Shown: positions 14,500 to 26,586, counted from the stretch's first letter. The stretch: DNA of 64,000 nt from Xestospongia muta (GCA_963693285.1 OY848925.1:436501-500500), one strand, 5' to 3'. Notes: generated by a model not told the origin, from the sequence alone. Numbers and translations are program-made.

Positions 14500-15376
14500 A
14501 TGAAGCAGTGTGTTGCTGTACTTTTCACTCTAGCTGTTGTCTCATCATTGGCTCAAGAACCACTACAATGCTGTAAGTACAATAATATTTTGTGTCTTAC
14601 ATATTATTGTAAAGATTAGCTACTCCTATTAGATGGAAAGGTACTTTTCGTGAGGTGAGGTTATACATACAATGAAATTGACTATTGTAGTATCTTTGGA
14701 TCATTAATAGATTAACTTTGCTGATGGATCAATGCGCTTTGCTAATGAGAGTTACGATGCTACAATTGAAGCTATAGCAGTTACTGACATTGAACGAGGA
14801 CCAGGTGATAGAGAACGTTTTGAAAGAGTTCATGAAGTGTTCCTTTTTAGAGAAGTTAGTTGCCATGATATAAAGAGAGGTTATTAAAAGAATAATATAC
14901 TCATTTTTTAAGAGAAAGTCATATCAAGTGAATTTACAAACTGGCAGTTGTACAGTTAGTGACCTTAGTGAATGGCAGCCTTTTGGAGTTAGAGAAGATG
15001 ACACATTTTATGGTACAGATTATATTGGGTCAAAAATACCTACTTATGGTGTAAAAGTGAACCAGTACTTTCGGCGCAATGGTATGTACACAACATCAAT
15101 CGAGACATAAAGTTATATTTATAACAGATGGAGATCATTCAGCTTCTTTCACTCCTGTAATATCAGCTGATGAGTGTATTCCTGTTTTGGAATCTTTTAT
15201 TCGTGCTTCTTCTGGCGGACATCCACCTGTACAAAAACCAGTCAACCTTCATGTTCAGTTAGTTTCTCTTTTCCACGTCATTAATTCTATTTTTTCTAAT
15301 TTTTAGGTTTTTGAATGTAATGCCAGTAACAAGTTTTCCTCCTGAGACTTTTATGAAACCTCCTCAGTGTCCATGA
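14500..15376 (+). CDS. Ependymin-related protein, EPDR-3
   Basis: Six exons: 14500-14572, 14620-14654, 14711-14854, 14913-15081, 15128-15257, 15307-15376 (206 aa). The signal peptide is QCVAVLFTLAVVSSLAQ. The mature N terminus is STPIRWKGTFRE. Exon 3 has INFADGSMRFANESYDAT and an ERGPGDRERFERVHEVFLFRE block shared only with EPDR-4 and EPDR-6, so the three plus-strand copies 3, 4 and 6 form one subfamily. The second Cys is in TGSCTVSDL and the third in ADECIPVLESF. The C terminus TFMKPPQCP lacks the final Gln of EPDR-1 and EPDR-2. Exon 2 is one codon shorter than in copies 1 and 2, another subfamily mark. No damage is seen. Confidence 0.86.
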
Positions 15377-15666
15377 ACAATATGTACATGGATGTTGCAT
15401 GCTAAAAAAATAAGTGCATATTTTTTTGCAATTCATGTTTTATTTCAGCTGTATGTGGTATTTGCTATTTTAAAATACGTTTTATTCCACATCTTTAAAC
15501 ACATGAAACGATGTTTTTGTTTCAGAGACTTTGTAATCTTAATTAATACTTAATAAATTCTTTTAAAATCAGCGTGAAATGTTAATAAAGCATAGACGAT
15601 GTTTGTCCACGTGCTAACTTATTCTACGACAAGATATGAATTATATTATCGTGTGACGACCAAAAA

Positions 15667-16540
15667 ATGAAATCTCTTGCTGTACTTCTTACTCTGGTCA
15701 TTCTCACCTCTGCTCAGCCAGCAACGCTAAGATGCGGTAAGTCATGGATATAATGCGTATGTTTAACTAAGTTATCAAATGTATGATTTAGTTACTCCTA
15801 GCATGTGGATAGGGAGCATTCGTGAGGTTAGAACACAATAAAATATGATTATTATTAATCTTTGAACATAAATTTTACAAAGATAAACTATGATGATAGA
15901 TCAATGCAGTTTTATAATGTAAGTTTTGATGCAACACAAGAAGCCATAGCTTTTACTGAAATTGAACGAGAACCAGGTGATACAAGACGTTTTGAGAGAG
16001 CTCATGGAGTTTTTTTGTACAGAGAAGTTAGTAAATTCCATTTCAAAGATGCATTACAAACAATATTTGTATTTATTGTTGTAGAAAAGATCATATCGAG
16101 TGGATTTAGACACTGGCACATGTACAATTAGTGACCTTGGAGAATGGCAGAATTTTGGTGTTCGAGAAGATGACACATATGTTGGTATTGATTATATTGG
16201 ATCAAAAATATTTGATTATGGAGTTAGAGTGAATGACTACATTCGACGTGATGGTATGTAGATAATAAAACAATATTGTTGCATAATTAAATTAATATAG
16301 AGGGCGATTATTCTGGATCTTGGGCACCACTTGGAGTAACTGAATGTATCCCTGTACTGGAATCATACATTCGTGCTTCTGCAGGACGCCCACCTGTACA
16401 ACAACCAACAAACACTCATATTCAGTCAGCCATTTTTCTCTATAATGATGCATTTAAAGTTTTCTTATAGGTTTCTGAACATCCAGAGAGTAACAAGTTT
16501 CCCTTCTGAAACATTTACAAAACCAATCCAGTGTCCCTAG
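15667..16540 (+). CDS. Ependymin-related protein, EPDR-4
   Basis: Six exons: 15667-15736, 15792-15826, 15883-16026, 16085-16253, 16301-16424, 16471-16540 (203 aa). The signal peptide is LAVLLTLVILTSAQP. Exon 3 encodes INYDDRSMQFYNVSFDAT and EREPGDTRRFERAHGVFLYRE. Exon 4 carries TGTCTISDLGEWQNFGVRED, and exon 5 has GVTECIPVLESYIRA. Intron 4 and exon 5 (16254-16440) are almost base-identical to those of EPDR-6 (18620-18805), including non-coding bases. Elsewhere the two genes differ visibly. That points to recent duplication with patchy gene conversion. Confidence 0.86.
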
Positions 16541-16998
16541 AGAACCAAACATGACAATTATACTACATCAACATTGCATACAATGCTTCATAGCTGATTT
16601 CTATAGTGTTTAACTATTTGCTGTTTATAACGCTTACATGTAGTTGCTGTAATACTCCTAGCTATAATTAAAGTGCTACTTGCATGCTAATTATTACATA
16701 ACCTTGCATAATAAATTCATGAATGCTATTGTACCTTCCACATTTGGTTTATTACATGAGGTGGACACATGCGACACTAAGGCAATAAATAATATTATAT
16801 GACTTTTATTGAATTTATATGCTATTATGATATAAACACCATCCTTTCCTTTCAAAAGTAAAAAAATATAATGGTCAGCTGCAAAGAGGTATATCGTTTA
16901 GTATCTTAAAACTAAGCAATATATATATTATATAGGCAGCATTGTGACACACAGCAATCATAATGTAGGTAGGTAGCTATATGTAGCAATTTTGAAAG
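16541..16998. other. Intergenic between convergent EPDR-4 and EPDR-5
   Basis: About 460 bp, AT-rich, containing both 3' UTRs. It is similar in content to 18906-19273, the matching spacer of the duplicated unit, but visibly diverged. No other feature was seen. Confidence 0.5.
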
Positions 16999-17927
16999 TT
17001 AAATTTGTCTTGGAAGTTTAAGACAAGCAGTAGGGATTTCAAAAGCATCAGAAGGAACAACTGAAGTGACATTCAGGAATCTATAGTTAATAGAAGAGAA
17101 GATTGTGACAGCTATATTAGTATACAATAACTTACTCATAGTGGACATTGTAACGCTCATCTTGATAAGGGCTTCTCAAGTTCATATAGGCTTCAAGAAC
17201 AGGAATGCATTCATAGCTAGTACTACCAATAGGAGCGTAACTAGCAAAATATCGACCACCATTATCTACATTAGAGAAAGTATGTATGTGTATCTTTGTG
17301 ACATCTTGTCTTACCTAGTTCCATTCCAAATTGGTCCACTTTCACTCCCAAACCAGAGAGCTCAGCACCAAGATAGTCAACACCATAAAAAGTTGCTCCA
17401 TCTAAAACTCCAAAATGATCAAAAGGGCGATTAGAAACATCTCTTCTTTCACATTGACCTCTCTCTACCCTGTACTCTACTGGAGGCTAGTATAGATATA
17501 TAGACTTATAGTCTTATACAGGCAACCAACCTGTTCATTGTACAAGTACAATTTATCAATCCTTTCTGGACGCTCACCATTACGATCTTCAAATTCATAA
17601 ACACGTATTCGTTTTCCATAATAATCATAACTGATATTAGCAAATCTATATGCTATCTCACCAGGACTAGCATCATAGTTTACCTGTAATAACGGACAAT
17701 TATAACAACCCAAGTTATATAACATTATACATAATAAAATTGATATTATAAATATACATACTTCGCGATAGGCTCCGTTCCATCGGCTTAGAGATCGCGC
17801 TGTAGAATTACAAACAATGACCGGTCATATCATCATTACAACTTGTACGTAACTTACTGCATCGTCTTTGAATGGGTTGGGCACAGGTGACGACTATAAG
17901 AGCTAAAGCAACTATGATATACTTCAT
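16999..17927 (-). CDS. Ependymin-related protein, EPDR-5
   Basis: Six exons, right to left: 17858-17927, 17762-17799, 17531-17683, 17315-17486, 17136-17265, 16999-17080 (214 aa). The signal peptide is KYIIVALALIVVTCAQP. The mature protein has SLSRWNGAYREVNYDASPGE, then YRVERGQCERRDV, GVDYLGAELSGLGVKVDQF, TSYECIPVLEAY, and ends SDAFEIPTACLKLPRQI, which is longer than the plus-strand copies. It belongs with EPDR-2 and EPDR-7. Exons 3 and 4 with intron 3 are nearly identical to EPDR-7, while exons 1, 2 and 6 differ. It is the intact member of the 5/7 pair. Confidence 0.86.
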
Positions 17928-18046
17928 CTTTACGACAAAATAATAAGAAACTTATCTTTCAAGTCAATGAATTAATTTATTTTGCACACGTGCTCGATAT
18001 GCCAATAATTGGAATTTATTAATTACTGGTTTTATGAAACAGAAAA

Positions 18047-18905
18047 ATGAAGTTTATCGTTATACTCCTTACTTTAGTTGTCCTCACCTCTGCCCAGCGG
18101 TCATTACGATGCTGTAAGTCACTGACCTATCGATTAGTATTAATGATTGTCGCGTTGTATTTCAGACACTCCTAGCAGATGGACAGGTAGCTTTCGCGAG
18201 GTAAGAACAAAATGAAACGTGGTTGTTTTTTTATCTTCAAAACAAGATAAACTTTGACGACAGATCAATGCGTTTTGGTAACGTAAGTTACGATGCTACG
18301 CAAGAAGCTATTGCTATCACGGAAATAGAACGAGAGCCAGGTGATACAAGACGTTATGAAAGAACTCTTGAAGTCTTTCTATACAGAGAAGTTGGTTGAG
18401 TGTATTATGATGATATAATTCAAAATAGATGTGTATTATTTTTATAGAAAAGATCATATCAAGTGGATTTAATCACTGGAAGTTGTAAAATTAGTGACCT
18501 TGGAGATTGGCAGAATTTTGGCGTTCATGATGAATATACATATGTTGGTACCAATTATATTGGATCAATGGAATTTGGTCTGGCAGGAGTTAAAGTGAAT
18601 GAGTACATTCTACATGATCGTATGTAGATAATAAAACAATATTGTTGCATAATTAAATTAATATAGAGGGCGATTATTCTGGATCTTGGTCACCACTTGG
18701 ACTAACTGAATGTATACCTGTACTGGAGTCATATATTCGTACTTCTGGAGGACGCCCACCTGTACAACAACCAACAAACACTCATATTCAGTCAGCCATT
18801 TTCCACTATAACAATGAATTTTATTTTTCTTGTAGGTTTCTTAACATCCAGGAAATAACAATTTTTCCTCCTGAAACCTTTATGAAACCATACCAGTGTC
18901 CCTAA
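18047..18905 (+). CDS. Ependymin-related protein, EPDR-6
   Basis: Six exons: 18047-18113, 18166-18200, 18247-18390, 18448-18619, 18667-18790, 18836-18905 (203 aa). An out-of-frame ATG lies 13 bases upstream of the chosen start. The chosen ATG gives the signal peptide KFIVILLTLVVLTSAQ. The mature sequence has YTPSRWTGSFREINFDDRSM, EREPGDTRRYERTLEVFLYRE, TGSCKISDLGDWQNFGV, GLTECIPVLESYIR and ends PYQCP. Exon 4 has one extra codon and a HDQG junction where EPDR-4 has RDEG. It is the duplicate of EPDR-4 in the second plus/minus unit. Confidence 0.86.
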
Positions 18906-19273
18906 CAATAATTATGCTTAATTTACTATATTGTTTAATATCTGATTTGTATGTTATGATGTTCTCTATTTGCTGTTTTAGATAATCCTAGGTATTGTAC
19001 TTGTAACCTGTTATTTTTTTTTTAATTTTGTGAATCCTAATAATAGCTTCTATGGACAATTTACACATGATCAACATGAGCTGAACTAGAGGCAATTAAT
19101 CTATGAGTTTTTGTTAATGTATAATTATCAGTTAAGATAAATACCATTCCTTTCTCTCAATTGTATGGGAGAAAATTGCAGGCAGTAAATAAATTAGTGA
19201 CAAAATTAACTACAGTAATAATACAGCAATCCTAACATGGATAACGAAATAGCAGTTTTTAAAGTTGAATTGT
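18906..19273. other. Intergenic between convergent EPDR-6 and EPDR-7
   Basis: About 370 bp of AT-rich 3' flanks, including a poly-T tract near 19014-19025. Nothing else was recognised. Confidence 0.5.
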
Positions 19274-20481
19274 CTAAACAAGACAAACAGTTGGGATGTC
19301 AAAAGCACCAGAAGGAAAATTTGAATATATGTTCAGGAATCTATGGTTAGTATAATTAAGAGAGGATTGTGACAGATGTACTAGTATATAATAACTTACT
19401 CATAGTGGACATTGTAACGCTCATCTTGATAAGGACTTCTCAAGTTCATATAAGCCTCAAGAACAGGAAAACATTCAGAGATGCTACCAAGTGGAGAATA
19501 ACTAGCAAAATACCTACCACCATTATCTAGATATTAAAGTTAGATTATATGGTGTTATGCATATATGATCTTATCATTTACCCAGATCCATTCCAAACTG
19601 GTCCACTTTAACACCATTGAAAGAATCCTCAGCACCAAGATAGTCAACACCATAAAAAGTTGCTCCATCTAAAACTCCAAAATAATCAAAAGGGCGATTA
19701 GAAACATTTCTTCTTTCACATTGACCTCTCTCTACCCTGTACTCTACTGGAGGCTAGTATAGATATATAGACTTATAGTCTTAAATACAGGCAACCAACC
19801 TGTTCATTGTACAAGTACAATTTATCAATCCTTTCTGGACGCTCACCATTACGATCTTCAAATTCATAAACACGTATTCGTTTTCCATAATAATCATAGC
19901 TGATATTAGCAAATCTATATGCTATCTCACCAGGACTAGCATCATAGTTTACCTGAAAGTATATAAAATGAAACTTATAAAAAAGGGGGGACCCTTAGCG
20001 ACGAAAGGATGGCCAAACCAAAGGGGGGACCCTTTGTGACGAAAACGATGGCCAAACCAAAGGGGGGACTCTTTGTGACGAAAACGATGGCCAAACCAAA
20101 GGGGGGACCCTTTGTGACAAAAACGATGGCCAAACCAAAGGGGGGACCCTTAGCGACGAAAGGATGGCCAAACCAAAGGGGGGACCCTTTGTGACGAAAA
20201 CGATGTCCAAACCAAAGGGGGGACCCTTAGCGACGAAAGGATGGCCAAACCAAAGGGGGGACCCTTTGTGACGAAAACGATGTCCAAACCAAAGGGGGGA
20301 CCCTTTGGTTTGGCCGTGACTTACCTCACGATAAAATCCATTCCAAACGCTTGTAGACCCCGCTATAGGATAAGAAATAATAGTAATTACAATTTGTCCG
20401 ACGTAACTTACTACATCGCCTTTGAATGGGTTGGGTACGGGTCACAACTACAAGAACTAATGCAACCACGACAAAGTCAAT
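19274..20481 (-). pseudogene. Ependymin-related copy EPDR-7, start codon lost
   Basis: Six exon-like blocks, right to left: 20412-20481, 20325-20362, 19800-19952, 19582-19753, 19400-19526, 19274-19340. All keep splice sites and frame. The conserved start position (20479-20481) reads ATT where EPDR-5 has ATG. No in-frame ATG precedes it before an upstream stop, and none occurs in exons 1 to 3. The signal-peptide core (VVVALVLVVVTRTQP) is otherwise kept, as are TSVWNGFYRE, VERGQCERRNVSN and the C-terminal AFDIPTVCLV. Intron 2 is enlarged by a minisatellite (19985-20320). Either this is a very young pseudogene, or it uses a non-ATG codon or an unseen upstream exon. The near-identity of its exons 3 and 4 with EPDR-5 argues the loss is recent or repaired by conversion. 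Confidence 0.7.
19985..20320. repeat. GC-rich 38/39-bp minisatellite in EPDR-7 intron 2
   Basis: Eight full units and one partial. There are two unit types: 39 bp (ACCCTTTGTGACGAAAACG core) and 38 bp (ACCCTTAGCGACGAAAGG core). Each carries AAACCAAAGGGGGGA. The last unit forms a hairpin: AAACCAAAGGG, four bases, then CCCTTTGGTTT (about 20286-20314). Long frames are open on both strands (on plus, MAKPKGGPFVTKT per unit), but the composition is repeat-driven and these are not genes. It is far more GC-rich than its surroundings. Confidence 0.9.
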
Positions 20482-20626
20482 GAATTTTGCATTAATAATT
20501 AAAATATAAAACAACACAGAAGGTTAAAATATAAATTAGAGAAGTTTGTTCATCAAGAAGTTATAGTTTTGTTTCTAGTGAAAAATCTATTTTAAAAGAA
20601 AAAATGTTTAAAATAATTCATTATAA

Positions 20627-23600
20627 TTAATAACTTTCATTTTTTGTGTTAATATCAATGTCTTCAGTTTGAGCTTTTCTCTTTGTAACAGTTTCTCTAT
20701 GTTGTTGAAGTATTTCTCTAAGTCGTTTTGTAATTGAGTATGTTTTAATTTGTGCCTTCTCTTTGGCTAGATCACGACAATAGAGTATCTTGACTTGCCA
20801 ATACCAAGCGCCAAAACCACCCAGTAATAGAACAGTCATTAAAAGAATTGAAAACTACATAATGTGTATTGAGAGCTGAAGAAAAGTCAGAGACTTTCAT
20901 ACCACAAAAATGAGGATGTTACTTATTAAACCCATTCCAATACCATGGACACGGATAGTGAATCGTACAGTGAAATTACAATAGGAATCTTTTAATCCAA
21001 CACCCCTAGAATTAAGAGAGAATACAATAATTAATTTTATTTTTATGATGTACATGTTAGATGCTTCTAGTAACAGATAGTACTCTGGACTACGACCAGT
21101 TTTAGGTAAGATATCACCACATGGACTTTTAGGACTGCAGAGCCATCTTTCCATAGAAAATAAGCAGATAGTACAAAGGAATACTTTGTTACTTACTTCA
21201 GACCACTGTGAGAATATCCAAACAATGTTACATTACTGCTATCATCTAATGGTGTCCATATAGTGCTCTCACTAAACAAAATAACAGTTATAATCTAGAT
21301 ATTGCCGCTGTATTCCTTATGTTAATACGGTTAGTACAACAGTACCATTGATGCATAATCCCATTGTCACTATGGAACAATAACTTACATGTTACTGTTG
21401 TTATTAAACACAGTCAAATCTTGTATATTTGTCCCTCCTGCTATAACACGAAGCGTATAATTTCCAAGAAATCTTTCTTGGATACCAGTAACTTCATCTT
21501 TGATTTTGAAGACCGGATGAAAATCTGAACACACAGAGATATTACTTGTTCTATTAATGTCATAAGTATTTACCATGTTCAAAATAAAAACAACTAATAT
21601 TGTTCTCTGGCTGACAGAAGTGATTTTCATTATTAAGTGACTCGTGAGAATCAAAGATAAAGCTTAGACCAGGAGGACAACCCACTCTTACAGGTAGATG
21701 ATAAACATCCTATACAAAGTACATATATACTCATTCTCCTACATCAGGTCTGGGAATGAGGCTAACTGGAAAGAAGACATGCTCTTGTCCTGTTTCTATA
21801 GCACACACTAGTCCAGCATTCCAGACCTTGAATTACATATTGTTTTATCTGATAATAATACAGTCCACAAACCTGTACACTAACTACAGTTTTAGCTACT
21901 TCTCCTCCTGAAAGAACCTGATCAACAGATCCAGTAACTGCCTCTTCTAATTCAATCTATCTTTTAATAAAATCAGGTATCGTAATAATGGCCACATACC
22001 TCTGTTGTTTTCTTATTATCTACAGGATCCCACAAGTTATTTAAAGTTACTTTTAGAACATTAGGAGATGTAGTTTGAACTGATAAAAATAGAGATCTTT
22101 CATCTAACAATAATAAATACATTTAATTATGTATTATCAATTTAGACTGATATTACCTAACAAGCGTAATGTGAATTGCAATGTGAACATAAATCTTCCT
22201 CCTAGTGGTAAATACAGGACCATTGGTAACAGAGACATTTGGCTTGAGCAATTAGTATAAGATTGTGAATAATCTGAGAAATTAGTGAGGTTTTGAGCAC
22301 TCTCATTGATAAAGAATTGAGTACGTGTATACTGTGAACATAATGGTGATTGTATTGTTACTGATGTGAAGGGACATTGAGCAACATATTCCGCCATTGT
22401 TTGATTAACAGGTTGAATTAGTTCGTGATAAGGGGAAGTGACTGATGGATTTGAAGGAGGAAAGAGCGGAAGAGTGGAGTTCAAAGTTAAAGAATACAAT
22501 TCTAGTCCTTCTTGAATAATTGAATAAAGTGGAACAACAAGAGATTTATTAATGTTTGTGTTCTAAGAGAACAAATGTACTCACATGTTTACACAATCAT
22601 ATATGTACCATTAGAATGTCCCCAGTCTCATTCCAATGTACAGAGACTATGTTTTGAGGAGATATACCATTAGTATTGAGTATTGAGTCCATTAGAAGAG
22701 ATGGATAAAGTCGTATCACATCTCCTCTATCTTTGAGTCCATACCACACACTAATATTCTATAGAAAATGGTTACAAATTAATAGTATAAAATCCATGCA
22801 CTTTATTATTGCTTATAATCAAGAGTATAAAATAATATTTACGTCCATTTTATTACCTCATTAGATTTGATAATGAACACAAATTCCCCTTGTTTGTGAA
22901 GATCAAAACTTGTAATGTTTCCATTATAATAAGATAAATCAAGGAAATAAAATACTTCTCCTAAATTAGGACTACAAGAACATCAACGACTATTACAATG
23001 TCATCTGTACCTGTACAATATGCCATTGCCAATTACAAATACACCGCTAATGGACCCAGTGAATACACCAGAGGGAATAAACTGAATATTACTGGACCCA
23101 GAACACGAACTATTTCTTAGTATAGGATTCCAGTATAGTTTAACAGGCTCTGAAATTAATGCTTCATTCAATGATAGACAAAACGACAGAGAGATGGGTG
23201 TACTCCATTGAAAGTTTCCTGTTCAAAAGAGAGTGATGTTTTCTTTATCAGAGCTAGCAGCAATCACCTTACCTACATCATACCACCTCATAAAATATAG
23301 TGAGTTAAAAGTAAGTAGTACCACTCCTAAGTTTGATGACATATCTTTGTGTATTTCTCTACATGAATCTGATAAATCTAATAAACAATAAAGGTATATA
23401 ACACATCTAATTATCATTGTACATACCTGAACATGAAGTATTAACTGGTACTCTATCACTATGGAAACAATTGATTAAACTATTAAAGAAAGAGACAATT
23501 AGATAAAATAAAACATTGTTTGTTTTACCTAAAATTCTCAATTAGTGGGTCCAATCTCCAGTTTTCCACTCTCATATAAATACATGTATTGTTATTTAAT

Positions 23601-24032
23601 ACTAAACTATTTTCAAGGGGGACAACCCACGTCCCTTCAGAGGTTGCATTCCCACTGATTATAATGTGGTTGTTGATACATGTTGATGCGATATGCCAAA
23701 TGGGATGAATATAAATATGAAGAAGTGGTTTTACCTCCGGTACCAAGTCCAAGTTGATGACCTAAAATGAACTTGTATGTAACAGCAAGTGTATTTAATA
23801 TTAATACCTGTTGTCTCCACAATATGGTATTATCAACACTTATATTCCAACATTGAAGTCCAACATTGATGTAAAGTGTCGATATATTGATTTCTCCATT
23901 AAATTGACATCTATCAAACATGCCAGAGGTACATTTTACAGAAATTAAAGAAACCAAATGTATTAAAAAGCAATGGAATTGTTGTCTTTTCACTCTCTTA
24001 TAAAAGATCCACTGGAATAAAAGAAATGGCAT
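20627..24032 (-). CDS. CATSPERG: CatSper channel auxiliary subunit, gamma-like
   Basis: Single-pass membrane protein with a very large N-terminal ectodomain. About 15 exons read right to left, from ATG 24030-24032. The first encodes a hydrophobic leader and CQFNGEINISTLYINVGLQCW. Many N-glycosylation sites and paired Cys follow. The diagnostic stretch is near the C terminus: RVGCPPGLSFIFD (about 21690), then DFHPVFKIKDEVTG with GNYTLRVIAGG (about 21430-21530), then RWLCSPKSPCGD (about 21130) and SYCNFTVRFTIRVHGIG (about 20960). One TM helix (ISNILIFVVFSILLMTVLLL, about 20800-20930) and a basic cytoplasmic tail ending NESY follow. This motif order is that of the CatSper gamma/delta family, which surrounds the sperm Ca2+ channel. 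Gamma fits best from memory; delta cannot be excluded. Its start lies 83 bp from the divergent carboxypeptidase start. Confidence 0.75.
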
Positions 24033-24115
24033 TCTGCAACAGCTGCAGGATTCTGCTAAAGTATCCGGAGATCAATGGAATATCCTGAAATATACAACAG
24101 TCTCGGATTCCAACC

Positions 24116-26586
24116 ATGATCGTGTCTTTATGGATAGTCGCATCGATGTGCCGTCTGATTGTGCAAGGCGCTATACCGTCTGATGAAATTAATGGTCAAG
24201 ATTTACCAGGATGGAACAAACCTCTTCCTTCAAAACAATATAGTGGTTATATTGAAGTAGACACAGGAAGATACCTTCACTATTGGTAAAGTGACTTAAA
24301 ACTGAAAATATACATTTGCAGTAATTAGTTTATTATTATGAACATGTATATGAAACTACCTGGAACCAATTATAATTATTAGTATGATTTCACAGGTTTG
24401 TGGAGAGTGAACAAAACCCTGAAACAGCTCCTGTTGTATTATGGATGGTAAGTTTATAGTTGTATATATGTTATGCAGTACATGATAATTCAGGAGTAAA
24501 TATTTATGATCTTCTCTTAGAACGGAGGCCCAGGTTGTAGTTCTTTAGATGGTTACTTCAATGAGATGGGACCACTACATTTTAATCGCAGGTGACACCA
24601 TCTTTGATCAATAGATCTATCATGTTCACTACTAGTGCATCTTGAAAACATTACATGTACTGTATTTACTATACAATGGAATTGAATGGATGCACAATTT
24701 CCCATATTTAGTGGCTATACTACAGGACTTCCCGAGTTGATATATAACCAATGGACCTGGACAAAAATTGCAAATATGATTTTTTGTTAGTTATATAATA
24801 ACATAAACTTTAAGTCATTTTCACTTTCTGTTTGCAGTGGAGGCACCAGCTGGTGTTGGTTTCTCTTACTCTGACAATCCAGACTGGGACTACACGATAG
24901 ATGATGCAAAAACTGCTAAAGATAATTACCAATTCTTGCTAAGTTGGTTTAAATCATACAACGAATATCACAAGAATGACTTTTATATTACGTAAGCTGT
25001 TGTACTCTCATATGATCTATATAACAGTGCTATTATAATCACTACTGTTTTATCTAGTGGAGAATCATATGCAGGTATATATGTCCCTACATTAGTGCAT
25101 CTTATAATGGAAATGAATGAACAACTCGCACCAGAACACAGGCTAAATCTCAAAGGCTTTGCAGTACGTATTATGATTAATGCATATACCTATAATGTCT
25201 GTATTAAAATTATTATTATACACGCAAAATTATTATTATATTATATATACAGTGATTATTGACAACTTTCATTGTTGTTGCAGTTCATGTGTTATCTGAA
25301 ACACTACACTTTTAATATCTTTGTAGGTTGGTAATGGTTGCATTGGTTCTGAAGTAGGATCATGCTCAATGCAAGAGGGAGTCAAAATCCATGTAGACTT
25401 TTATCATGGTCATGGTCTCTTCCCGGATGTAAGTAGACCTAAGTAGACATAGTTTAATAGCATCACACGGTGCTATGAATATTCTTTTCATTGACCTCAT
25501 GTACCCAATATGAATACTAAATAATAAATATCCTTTAAAATTTAAGCAGATTGTCATTCATAATTTTATTTCAGGCTTTATATTCAAATATTACTAAAAC
25601 ATGTAATTATGAAGCAATAAGGTAAACAATTTTATTATAGGAAATTTGATTCTTCTTTATTTCAGTAAACCATGTCAAGATTTGCTGGTAGAAATGTTGT
25701 TAAAAATTGGGAGACTTAATATTTATGACATTTATGATAACTGCTTCATGAACTTGTCAACACCATACTCTAGAATAAGGTTATCATATTTAAATTTCAA
25801 TTTAATATCTACTCTAAATTGATTATAGGAATCCCCTCAAGTTGTTATTCAACGAAAGAAATTTAAAATTAGGAACTCCAATAGATGAACCTGGTCCTCT
25901 AGGTTGTATTGACGATCATGTGGAAAAGAGCTATTGTGATGATGCTAAAGTAAGAAAGATGATTTAGTCTTTTAATTTGCATTTTCTCTTGTCAAAGGTT
26001 CGTGAAGCTCTCCACGTTGCTTCCTATACAAAAATTGGTGGATGGTCATTATGCTCTATTAAAATTAATAATCATTATAATAGGAGCACTCCATCTTTGT
26101 TACCTATCTACCCCACACTAATGTAAGCTGTCAGAATATTGAGCACCTTTTTCACAATACTTTGTAGAAAACAATATAGGACATTGATATATAATGGTGA
26201 TGTTGATGGAGCGGTTCCCTATATCGGCAATGAGGTATAATATTAAATGATATAGTACTAGCATCTTTATAATTATAGCAATGGACATCTGGTCTTGGGT
26301 TTGAAGTCCAAGATCCCTGGAGACCATGGATGTTGAATGATCAGGTTAAAAGATCCGATACTTGTTTCTTTAAATTCTCTTGTTGTCTATACTTCAGGTG
26401 GCTGGCTATGTTACTGCATATAATGTTAACAGTTTTAAATTTGTAACTGTTAAAGGAGCTGGTCATATGGTAACAAAAGAAGCTGTATATACAAGATCAT
26501 TTTTTACTTTATTTTAGGTTCCTCAGTACAAACCTGAAGCTGCATTTCATATGTTTCAGCGGTATATCCTTGATCTTGATTTTTGA
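24116..26586 (+). CDS. CTSA: Serine carboxypeptidase, cathepsin A-like
   Basis: Lysosomal/secreted S10 carboxypeptidase. About 15 small exons starting at ATG 24116, with a hydrophobic leader (IVSLWIVASMCRLIVQGAIP). Motifs in order: LPGWNKPLPSKQYSGYIEV, VVLWMNGGPGCSS (oxyanion region), LEAPAGVGFSYSDN (the Leu codon is split by an intron, T|TG), GESYAG with the catalytic Ser (about 25060), GNGCIGSE, LIYNGDVDGAVPY with the catalytic Asp (about 26190-26220), and VKGAGHMVPQYKP with the catalytic His (about 26450-26530). The stop is at 26584-26586. The triad is complete, so it should be active. It is closer to protective protein/cathepsin A than to vitellogenic CPVL, though the distinction is uncertain. 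Confidence 0.93.

Noticed and set aside
20009..20194. Open frame MAKPKGG-x-FVTKT repeated
   Set aside because: It is the minisatellite in EPDR-7 intron 2, open in several frames on both strands because unit length is about 39 bp; no sign of a gene.
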